From positions 1 through 56,871 of the forward strand of contig JAKSNX010000004.1 of NCBI GenBank assembly GCA_024405815.1: 56,871 nucleotides of DNA. Direction: 5' to 3'. This stretch comes from Paludibacteraceae bacterium. GTDB lineage: Bacteria; Bacteroidota; Bacteroidia; Bacteroidales; Paludibacteraceae. The position numbers were made by a program, and so were the translations under genes. Every line of letters starts with the position of its first letter. Position 1 is the first letter of the stretch. Shown piece after piece: positions 1 through 7,700 of this stretch. Under the pieces are notes generated by a model. That model ran no database searches. It was not told the DNA's origin and was given only the letters and a program-made list of their open reading frames with translations.

Positions 1-1335
1 TGCACGGCGGCAGTTATCATCGTTAAGGCTTAGCATTGCAAGGGCAACAAGAACCTCATCTGTATGCAAGCGTGGATTACCCCCATGCAGATAACTAACC
101 TTCATATTCTGAATAGGCTCTATCATCTGGGCTGGTATCATCTTAACATCGTGGTCTATACCTGCCAAATGTTTGGTGGCGTTAAGCAGCAATGCGGCAC
201 TTGCACCAAGCAGAGGCGTAGTCTTAGATGTTATAATGGTGCCATCGTTAAGCTCTATGGCGGCACAGTTCACACCTGTCTCTTCCGCACGTTTTTTTGC
301 AGCCGCAATTATAGGGCGGTTATCTGCAGAGACTTTGGCTTGCTGCATAAGCACCTTTATCTTATTCACCTCTGTCTCCTCAGCCTTGCCATCTACAAGC
401 TTATTTAGGGCATTGTAATAGCGGCGTATAATCTCCTGACCCGATGCCTCTTTGCAAGCACCATCATCGGCTATGCAGAAGCCTGCCATATTTACTCCCA
501 TATCGGTGGGCGATTTATATGGATTATAGCCGTAGATGCCCTCAAAAATGGCGTTAAGCACAGGGAATATCTCTATGTCACGGTTATAGTTTACCGTAGT
601 CTTTCCGTAAGCCTCCAAGTGGAAAGGGTCTATCATGTTAACATCGTTAAGGTCTGCGGTGGCAGCCTCGTATGCAAGGTTAACAGGGTGCTTTAGTGGC
701 AGGTTCCACACAGGGAAAGTCTCAAACTTGGCATATCCTGCCTTAATCCCTTTCTTGTTGTCCTGATATAGTTGGCTAAGGCATACAGCCATCTTGCCAC
801 TGCCCGGACCTGGAGCCGTAACCACTACAAGCGGACGTGTGGTCTCTACATACTCATTGCGTCCAAAACCCTCATCGGAGTCTATAAGTGCCACATTATG
901 TGGGTAGCCCTCTATGGTATAGTGGTAGTATGACTTAATATTAAGGCGGCACAGGCGGTTATGGAACGCCTTGGCACTCTCCTGCCCTCTAAAGTGGGTT
1001 ATAACCACAGAGTTAACGCTAAAGCCTCGTTCATTAAAATTATCTACAAGACGTAGTACATCGTCATCGTAGGTTATGCCCAAATCGCCACGAACCTTGC
1101 TTTTCTCTATATCTATGGCACTTATAACAATTACTATCTCTGCCTCATCACGTAGTTGTAGAAGCATTTTAAGCTTACTATCGGGTTCAAAGCCTGGCAA
1201 CACACGGCTGGCATGGAAATCGTCAAAAAGCTTGCCGCCAAACTCCAAGTAGAGCTTGTCGCCAAACTGAGCAATGCGTTCCTTTATATGCTCAGACTGA
1301 ATCTTAATGTACTTGTTATTATCAAATGCAATCAT
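1..1335 (-). CDS. DUF1846 family protein, C-terminus beyond window
   Basis: Read on the minus strand from the ATG at 1335, an open frame runs 445 codons to the window edge without a stop, so the C-terminus is missing. The start reads MIAFDNNKYIKIQSEH and further on are LYLEFGGKLFDDFHA, VITHFRGQESA and a glycine-rich VTAPGPGSGKMAVC segment near residue 180. I recognise this as the DUF1846 family, whose members are about 500 residues, so roughly 50 residues lie outside. Family function is unsettled; the glycine-rich loop suggests nucleotide binding (inference). It is separated from the next minus-strand gene upstream by about 60 bases holding a copy of the dispersed hairpin repeat. Confidence 0.85.
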   Translation of the reverse strand, partial: MIAFDNNKYIKIQSEHIKERIAQFGDKLYLEFGGKLFDDFHASRVLPGFEPDSKLKMLLQLRDEAEIVIVISAIDIEKSKVRGDLGITYDDDVLRLVDNFNERGFSVNSVVITHFRGQESAKAFHNRLCRLNIKSYYHYTIEGYPHNVALIDSDEGFGRNEYVETTRPLVVVTAPGPGSGKMAVCLSQLYQDNKKGIKAGYAKFETFPVWNLPLKHPVNLAYEAATADLNDVNMIDPFHLEAYGKTTVNYNRDIEIFPVLNAIFEGIYGYNPYKSPTDMGVNMAGFCIADDGACKEASGQEIIRRYYNALNKLVDGKAEETEVNKIKVLMQQAKVSADNRPIIAAAKKRAEETGVNCAAIELNDGTIITSKTTPLLGASAALLLNATKHLAGIDHDVKMIPAQMIEPIQNMKVSYLHGGNPRLHTDEVLVALAMLSLNDDNCRRA

Positions 1336-1344
1336 AATGAATGT

Positions 1345-1382
1345 GAGATCCTTCGTTCCGCTATGCTTCACTCAGGATGACG
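1345..1382. repeat. Dispersed covarying hairpin repeat, copy 1
   Basis: Core ATCCT...AGGAT flanks a TTCG-rich centre and ends in TGACG. It lies between the thioredoxin-fold lipoprotein and DUF1846 genes. The same element recurs at about ten other places in the window. Confidence 0.7.
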
Positions 1383-1393
1383 TGGGATTTTGT

Positions 1394-2830
1394 TTATTTA
1401 AAATAATTTAATACCTCCGGCTCTATATTGCGTACAAGAATGTTTTTATCGCTGTCCATAACTAAAATCATAGGGGTCTCAGATGTGTCGTAGTATTTCC
1501 AATACTCCGATGTACGCTCAGGGTCCCAAAGGTTAATAAGATTACCTGTATTATATTCTTTTATAAATTTCTGCCATGCCTGCTTATCGTCTGTCATACA
1601 AACCGCCAAAACCTTTACATCGGGGCTGTCATTAAACTGCTTGTAATACTCAGCCACCTTTGGCAACCGCTGCTGGCAATGCCCGCAATCGGGTTCATAA
1701 AACACAAGAACGGTATATTTAGTGCCAGCCATATCGTAGATTGGCTTATAAACGCCATCAGCATCTGCAAGGGCTATATTCTGTGCCGGCTTACCTATCT
1801 GGCAATAACGAATTTTATCTGCCTTTTTCTGAATCTTGGATATAAGGGCTGAATCTGCCCAAAACGCCTCTCCATTAAGGTAGTATCTATCAGCAAGTTC
1901 CACTATAAGATTATCTATGCCCATAATATGTCGCATATCAAGGAACCCTGGCAGGTCATAATTGGTGGCATACGCTAAAACATAGTCTGCCATTATGTGG
2001 AATGTGGAATCTGAGCCACGGCTCTTCTCCACTAAGTTTATGGCTTGGGGTATTATGGAATCGTAACGCTGGGCAAGCACCTTATTAAGGTAGGTGTCTA
2101 TTCTCTGCCTAATAAACGGCACATAATAAGAACGCTCATCAGAGAGGTTTATATTATCAAAAAAGTGGTCACGGAAAAATGCGTAGTAAAACGCCATACG
2201 TGCGGAATCGGGGTTAGAACAATCATCGGGTAAGGTACATTCTGGCGGCTCCACCATTTGGTAGCCTTTTAGAAACACCCCCATCATACCGTCATCATAC
2301 TTTTTAATATAAGCCTCACGCTGGGTTATAACATCGTTCTCCAACGCCTTAATCTGCTCTATAGCGGCATTACGCTCCGCCTCTGGGGTATTTGGAGTAA
2401 TGGCACCGCCTATCTCCCTTGCCTTTTTCTGAGAGCCAAAATATAGCATTGAGAACTTGTAGAAATCCTCTGTCTGCCCCGCCTTAGAGAACACCACATT
2501 ATATGGCATATTAAGGGTATCAAGTTTAACGTTTATGGTCTGGTCAGAGCCCACAAGCATATCCACGTAAGAGCCATCGCTAAGGTAAAGCACATAAATG
2601 CCCTCTTTAAGGCTCTCCTTGCCCTTAAATTCCCCTATACCTTTATCTAGTACCAATGAGTCCAAAGTGCGTACATTGCCCATAAAATAACGTCCTAAAT
2701 ACACAGTATCACTCTGCAACTGAGGGGCGGTTATTTTTATGTTATACTTGCTTGTGGCGGAGCATGAGAATAGCATTAAAGCCACTCCGCACAAGGCAAT
2801 AAAAATAGTTTTACAACAGATTTTTCTCAT
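1394..2830 (-). CDS. Thioredoxin-fold lipoprotein (TlpA-like, DUF4369/DUF5106 type)
   Basis: A 478-residue exported lipoprotein. The signal peptide ends in a lipobox LFSC with Cys23 as the likely lipidated residue. The N-terminal part resembles the DUF4369 beta domain, the middle is helical and DUF5106-like, and the C-terminal part is thioredoxin-like with the redox motif CGHC near residue 382 followed by a cis-Pro type TPMILV segment. Proteins of this layout in Bacteroidales are thought to be periplasmic or surface disulfide reductases. I chose the ATG at 2830; a TTG three codons upstream (2839) is also open, but promoter-like TATTTTTG boxes lie directly upstream. The specific substrate cannot be told from sequence. 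Confidence 0.82.
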   Translation of the reverse strand: MRKICCKTIFIALCGVALMLFSCSATSKYNIKITAPQLQSDTVYLGRYFMGNVRTLDSLVLDKGIGEFKGKESLKEGIYVLYLSDGSYVDMLVGSDQTINVKLDTLNMPYNVVFSKAGQTEDFYKFSMLYFGSQKKAREIGGAITPNTPEAERNAAIEQIKALENDVITQREAYIKKYDDGMMGVFLKGYQMVEPPECTLPDDCSNPDSARMAFYYAFFRDHFFDNINLSDERSYYVPFIRQRIDTYLNKVLAQRYDSIIPQAINLVEKSRGSDSTFHIMADYVLAYATNYDLPGFLDMRHIMGIDNLIVELADRYYLNGEAFWADSALISKIQKKADKIRYCQIGKPAQNIALADADGVYKPIYDMAGTKYTVLVFYEPDCGHCQQRLPKVAEYYKQFNDSPDVKVLAVCMTDDKQAWQKFIKEYNTGNLINLWDPERTSEYWKYYDTSETPMILVMDSDKNILVRNIEPEVLNYFK

Positions 2831-2849
2831 TATGCACAAAAATAAAGCA

Positions 2850-2880
2850 CAAAAATAGGCAAAAAACCAATTAAAATCAA
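2850..2880 (-). promoter_or_regulatory. Promoter of the thioredoxin-fold lipoprotein gene
   Basis: On the minus strand a TATTTTTG box (2857-2850) matches the Bacteroidota -7 consensus TAnnTTTG, with a TTGA (2880-2877) about 19 bases upstream. A second TATTTTTG lies at 2844-2837, nearer the start codon. Confidence 0.45.
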
Positions 2881-2888
2881 TAAATTTG
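2881..2888 (+). promoter_or_regulatory. -7 promoter box of the small transporter gene
   Basis: TAAATTTG matches TAnnTTTG and lies 30 bases before the ATG at 2918. No clear -33 box is visible, and the minus-strand promoter elements overlap this region, giving a compact divergent promoter. Confidence 0.45.
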
Positions 2889-2917
2889 CAAATAAATTTA
2901 AGAACACACCCTAATTT

Positions 2918-3271
2918 ATGATTAGACTTTTAGCCCTTATACTAACCCAAAGCGTACTGCTGGTAGCGGCTCAAACCCTGCTTAAAATAGCGGTGCAGGC
3001 ATTTGGAAAGTTCACATTTACTTGGAGTTTCATAGTAAAGGCACTTACCACGTGGCAGTTTTTTGCAAGCGGAGTGTGTGCCGTATCGTGCCTGCTGGTG
3101 TGGATGTACACCCTACGCCACTACGATTTCTCACTTGCCTACCCCCTACTCTCAGTAAGCTACATAATAGGGCTGTTTGCCGCCTACTTTATATTAGGAG
3201 AGGCTGTACCCTACACCCGATGGATAGGTGTCCTGATAATTATGGTAGGGGTATATTTTGTGCTTAAATAA
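2918..3271 (+). CDS. Small EamA/SMR-like membrane protein
   Basis: A 117-residue, very hydrophobic protein with four predicted membrane segments: about residues 5-25, 35-60, 68-92 and 98-116. The last reads WIGVLIIMVGVYFVLK, the usual end of small multidrug resistance/EamA-type half transporters, including ArnE-like flippase subunits. Such proteins act as dimers in the inner membrane. Length fits the four-helix SMR class (about 105-120 residues). No obvious partner gene is next to it, so the substrate is unknown. It is divergent from the lipoprotein gene. Confidence 0.75.
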   Translation: MIRLLALILTQSVLLVAAQTLLKIAVQAFGKFTFTWSFIVKALTTWQFFASGVCAVSCLLVWMYTLRHYDFSLAYPLLSVSYIIGLFAAYFILGEAVPYTRWIGVLIIMVGVYFVLK

Positions 3272-3294
3272 CCACCAAGAGCCAACCCCGCAAT

Positions 3295-3320
3295 TTAACA
3301 TTTTTTAACATAAAATTACA
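3295..3320 (+). promoter_or_regulatory. Phased TTAACA decamers upstream of the ORF6N gene
   Basis: TTAACA occurs at 3295-3300 and 3305-3310, and the variant ATTACA at 3315-3320, each followed by four A/T bases, giving an exact 10-bp period. The same pattern occurs upstream of surface gene A (16461-16476) and at 30484-30509. Confidence 0.45.
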
Positions 3321-3325
3321 CCTAA

Positions 3326-3365
3326 TTGTAACTGCCGGTTATAAAATTGTAACTGGCAGTTACAA
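3326..3365 (+). promoter_or_regulatory. Tandem palindromic operator upstream of ORF6N gene
   Basis: Two 19-bp palindromes follow each other. 3347-3365 (TTGTAACTGGCAGTTACAA) is perfect around a central base, and 3326-3344 (TTGTAACTGCCGGTTATAA) is a near-perfect variant. Their centres are 21 bp apart, two helical turns. The layout is that of cooperative repressor sites; the ORF6N protein itself is a plausible ligand (inference). Confidence 0.6.
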
Positions 3366-3412
3366 TTATTTTTTGGCAAATTTTAAAAAATGTTAAATCT
3401 TTAATAACCACT

Positions 3413-3442
3413 TGATTAAGCGGTAAATCCGCTATAACTTTG
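3413..3442 (+). promoter_or_regulatory. Promoter of ORF6N gene with hairpin in the spacer
   Basis: The -7 box TAACTTTG (3435-3442) fits TAnnTTTG and a TTGA -33-like box lies at 3413-3416. The spacer contains a perfect inverted repeat AGCGG-TAAAT-CCGCT (3419-3433), which could be another protein-binding site. Confidence 0.6.
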
Positions 3443-3474
3443 CAGAGACATAAACTATAAAATCACATAAAACT

Positions 3475-4023
3475 ATGGAACAGAAAACAGACTTAGTCCT
3501 CTTTGAACAAGTGGAGAACAAAATTATCACTCTACGAGACCAACAGGTAATCTTAGACTCCGATGTGGCTCAACTATACGGAGTGGAGACAAGAAGAGTT
3601 AATGAAGCCGTAAGGAATAACCTTGATAAATTTCCGCAAGGTTATATTTTTCAGCTTAATAATCAAGAATTTATAAACTTGATGTCGAAAATTTCGACTT
3701 CAAGTTGGGGTGGTGTGCGTAAACTACCAACTGCCTTCACAGAAAAAGGTCTCTACATGCTTGCAACCATACTAAAGAGCCCCAGAGCCACCAAGACCAC
3801 CATATCTATAATAGAGGCATTTGCAAACCTACGCGGGTTTACCCGTAACATACAGGCGGCAATGGCTACCGATAACAAAGAGGAACGTAAAACCATTATA
3901 AGCAGAACCAGCAGCCTGCTCTCCAACCTAATAGGGGAGAACCTAAAAGTAGATTCCACAGAAACCGAAGTGGAACTAGACCTGGCACTGTTAAAAGTAA
4001 AACATAAATTTAAAAGGAAGTAA
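3475..4023 (+). CDS. ORF6N (KilA-N-like) DNA-binding protein
   Basis: A 182-residue protein. Residues about 8-95 match the ORF6N domain: EQVENKIITLRDQQVILD, then LYGVETRRVNEAVRNN and a FPQGYIFQLN segment followed by a TEKGLYMLAT core. The ORF6N domain is found in phage and accessory-element regulators and is related to the KilA-N DNA-binding fold. The C-terminal 80 residues are helical and charged. Genes of this kind are common single-gene cargo in Bacteroidales genomes. The gene stands alone, behind a strong promoter, two tandem 19-bp palindromes and phased TTAACA repeats, so autoregulation is likely. Biological role is unknown. Confidence 0.85.
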   Translation: MEQKTDLVLFEQVENKIITLRDQQVILDSDVAQLYGVETRRVNEAVRNNLDKFPQGYIFQLNNQEFINLMSKISTSSWGGVRKLPTAFTEKGLYMLATILKSPRATKTTISIIEAFANLRGFTRNIQAAMATDNKEERKTIISRTSSLLSNLIGENLKVDSTETEVELDLALLKVKHKFKRK

Positions 4024-4059
4024 AATCAAAAGAATCCACTTTCACACCAATAAACACAC

Positions 4060-4097
4060 CAAACCACTGCACCCTCACTTGAGGGTGCAGTGGTTTG
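4060..4097. terminator. Strong perfect stem-loop after ORF6N gene
   Basis: A perfect 17-bp stem (4060-4076 with 4081-4097) closes a four-base ACTT loop. There is no U-run on either side, so it is not a textbook intrinsic terminator. It may still end transcription or protect the 3' end of the ORF6N mRNA. Confidence 0.5.
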
Positions 4098-4140
4098 AGT
4101 ATATGCACTGAAGTCAATCGCCACTACGTGGCTCGTACAA

Positions 4141-4192
4141 AAGTATAGAAGTACATTGGTACTTTAGTACTTCTGTACCTTTGTACTTTTGC
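4141..4192. repeat. GTAC-rich iterated sequence at the gene's 3' end
   Basis: On the minus strand GTAC recurs at 9-10 base spacing through the last codons and the stop of the small secreted protein and into its 3' flank. It also forms inverted repeats (AGAAGTAC with GTACTTCT). It encodes the STKVQKY tail. Confidence 0.5.
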
Positions 4193-4610
4193 TCCTTAAA
4201 ATTCCGCCGGCAAGACTTAGGATTAGCAAGATGCTGAGACCACCGTCAAGAGGGAGGGATGGGTCGGTTTCACAATCTTTCATACAAGCATTGTAGCCTG
4301 ATTCCTCTGTACACTTGGCTTCACACTCATCGGGACTTAATCCCCCACATTGGCTTTCTATACATGAAGAATACGCAGACCACGTTGCAGCCTCACAACA
4401 ACTACCACAATCAATGGTAGTTTTAGGAGGACATTCACCTGCACCTAATGTTGAGAATGACCCTGTCACCATAGTGCCACCTGTAGTAGTAAAACTACCA
4501 TCTGATGGTGTGGACGCACTATATGGACTATACGATGTGCTTGGCAGCGTTACCGCCCCCAAACTCTCTACCATCAACACTACAATTCCTAAAAATAATA
4601 ATTTTTTCAT
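4164..4610 (-). CDS. Small secreted Cys-rich protein with PxDGG-type C-terminal tail
   Basis: A 148-residue protein with a clear signal peptide (MKKLLFLGIVVLMVESLGA). A Ser/Thr/Pro-rich stretch follows (about 20-55), then a cysteine-rich region with about ten Cys between residues 58 and 118 (for example DCGSCCEAA). The end is tripartite: LPLDGG, a hydrophobic segment LSILLILSLAGGIL, and a basic tail beginning RSKSTK. That layout resembles the PID/PxDGG C-terminal sorting signals of small Bacteroidota surface proteins, analogous to PEP-CTERM. No sorting transpeptidase gene is visible nearby. Function unknown. It lies just downstream of surface gene D but is separated from it by two hairpin repeats. 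Confidence 0.65.
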   Translation of the reverse strand: MKKLLFLGIVVLMVESLGAVTLPSTSYSPYSASTPSDGSFTTTGGTMVTGSFSTLGAGECPPKTTIDCGSCCEAATWSAYSSCIESQCGGLSPDECEAKCTEESGYNACMKDCETDPSLPLDGGLSILLILSLAGGILRSKSTKVQKY

Positions 4611-4647
4611 TTCTTTATGTTATTTGTTTATTATTCTCATTTTCTCC

Positions 4648-4722
4648 GTCATTCTGAGCGTAGCGAAGATCTCCTAATCAGTGTGAGGTCCTTCGTTACG
4701 CTTCGCTTCACTCAGGATGACG
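4648..4722. repeat. Dispersed covarying hairpin repeat, copies 2 and 3
   Basis: Two copies lie in opposite orientation: 4648-4673 (GTCATTCTGAGCG...) and 4685-4722 (GTCCTTCG...CAGGATGACG). They fill most of the gap between surface gene D and the small secreted protein gene. Confidence 0.7.
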
Positions 4723-4727
4723 TGTGG

Positions 4728-7700
4728 TTATTTCACTATCACCTTAGCAGTCTTAGACTGTGTCTCACCTATTGCTGTAACGATATAAGTACCTTGTACA
4801 CCGTCAAGTTTAATCTCGTTATAGTGAGAATCTTTCAACTTAATTGTTTGTGTGTTACCGCCCATATTTGTAATTTGAGCCTCTACAAGATTCTCATCAA
4901 GTGATGAACTTATTACTATAACTCCATCCTCTCCGGCATAGATGCTTATAGCTGAGCCTTGTTCCTCTATTGGGTCGTCCTCTGTAGGCATACCCTGCTC
5001 TTCAGCACCCAGATTCAAGAAGAACCTACCAGCGTAAGTGCCTGCTGCAAGCTCTATTGAGCCTTTCTCTCCCTTAAGCAGGTCATAACTCTTACCAGCC
5101 ACAACATCTTCAAGAACAGCGGTCTCAATACCGTCAATTTCAGAAATTGTGAAATCAACAGTCATAGCCTTTTCAAGTTTAAGACCAAGAGGTATAGCAC
5201 TCTCAAGACTTGGAACAGTCAATTTATCAAGTTCCTTGCTATACATCATAGCATAAACCTCTGGCTTGGTAGGCATACCTGCAATGGTTGTATTTATAAG
5301 GTCATTGCCCTCAACATACTCATCAGATTTAAGCTCGTCATAGATTATTGCCACACTACTGCTTCCGTCAGTACCCGATGGATTTGACGCTCTTAAAATC
5401 ATATACGGATTAACAGCCGTTGAACTCTTATACTTAGTATCTTGGTCTGTAAGCATCTCTTTTGTTATACGGAACCAGCCGTCATTACCTGAAACTGGTT
5501 TAAATATAAATCCACCCTGTGGTTTTATGTACTTATTGCCTGATACATAATTAATGAATTCTTGTGCATCATAATCATAATACTTAACATTTCCGTGATT
5601 TTCCTCTTTTAATGAAGCGATACTCAATGCAGCAGGATATGTGTTGCTCATAATTATGTCACCTGTAATCTTATACTCAGGTATAACCTCATCATTCAGG
5701 AACCAGCCGTTAAAGTTGAAGGTCTTAGGAACCACGCCATCGTTTATCTTACTCTTATCCCTCAATGTATAATACATCTTAGCGGTGGTCTTTTTAGGAC
5801 CATACTCATTAGGAATCTTGATGGCAAACACCCTGTCGTATGGAACAGACACATCCAAGTCTGCAAAAGCTCTCTGCCAATCAGCGGATTCTCCTTTTAA
5901 CTCAGCCTCGTGCATATATACGTGTGGCAAGTGGTCTGCTATAAAGTAGTCACCAGATTGTACAAGCCTTACACTTGACTTGCTACCATCTGTAAATGGT
6001 TTTACAACAGTTCCTACAAGTATCCATTCTGAACGCCCTGCGGTGAAGCTTGTGTTAGCCTCTGTGTAGCGGCGTGCATCATCATCCTTAAGAGCCTCCA
6101 CATTCTTTATGGCTGCACCATACTCAAGGTTAATAGATGAAGCAAACTTGGTAGGTGTTCCTATACCGTGACCTGCGTTTACAGTCTCATTGCTCTTGTC
6201 TGTACGTGTACCCTCAAACTTGTTAGGGAACGCAGGATATCTCTTTATGCTATCGCCTGTATATTCGGTATTGTCCGGAGCAGGTATAATAATCTGAACA
6301 TCCATATCTATATTCTCAACGCAAGTAAGTTTCTTATAGCCCGTTCCGTCAGCCTTTGGAGTAATCCAGTTACCACGATTATCCCAATCGCTGTCTGCGG
6401 CACCTGTCCAGATAAGAACCTTAACAGGAGGGAAGTCATTACCGTCTGTCTGCTGATATGCACCAAGTGTCCACTTGCCGTCAGTCTTACGTATGGCATC
6501 GGCACCATTGCTTGCATACAGACGGTCATTATAGTACTCCTCAGCACCCAACTCTGACGCATCCGTTGACGCTGTAATGTGCTTACCAAAGTTCATATCG
6601 CCACCCTTAACCACAAGGTCTGAAGGGTCATTGGTAGCCTTACATACCTGCTCATAAACATTCACAAAGTAGTTCTTGTTTGTGCCTGTGCAAGATGTAG
6701 GAATGTTAAATACAGACTCTGTTGCTGTGCCTATGTTATCTATCCAACTCCAGAAGTTGTTGTGGTTGATTGATGCACACCAGTTTTGACTGTCACCGAG
6801 ATTCCAAGCGTATGTGCCACCTTGGTTGTTTGAACCCTTAACTGAACTGCGGTCATACGCATAGCAGTTGTTATACTGGAAACGGATACTGCTTGCGTAG
6901 TTCTGCCCAAGGTTCACATTAATACCAGTCTTCTCTCCCTTCTCATTCTCCAGCATATATCCACTTGCAAGACGGAAGAAATCAACATATCTGTCTGTTG
7001 AGACAGTAGAATTATCAGCAAGATACAATGTGTTGTAGTAGAAGCCTAATTTCTCATTGATGTTTGATTTGTCACCACCTGTGGCGAACTGTGTCACAAG
7101 ACGTATGAAACAAGTGTTGTTCTTGAAATCAGCATAGTATGAGTCATTTGAGTTCCAGAACACGTTGTTCATAAACAGACCGCCGCGCAAGCCCTGCAAC
7201 CACAGAGATGTGGTGTGCGAGCCACGGAAGTTATTACGCAAGAACTTTATGTTAGAGCATTGGCTCACCTTCATTGATGAACCCCAGCATACAAGGTTCT
7301 TTAAGTCGGCTGCCGTTGAGCTCTCAGGAACAAAACACTCAATGTCATTATTCTCAAACATTACATTATCATAGCCCCACATCTCCATACCTGTAAAACC
7401 GTGTGACTCTATGTAGCAGTTCTTTATCACAACTCTTGAGTCAGCCACGTCGCCTACCTTTATATTCGCCCAGTCACTGTGATTTGTCTGTATGTTCAAG
7501 GCACTCTCAGTAGAACCTGTAGCCATCATTCTTATATTGTCAAGAATTATATTCTTACAGCAGTTAAGCCTTACCTTCATAAGCGTAGGTCTTGATGAGG
7601 ACTCAGACGAGCGGATTATCAGAACCTTTGAACTGCCGTCAAGAGCATAGTTATTTATACCGTCAAGCAGTATGTGGTTATCTGTACCAGTGTATTGCTG

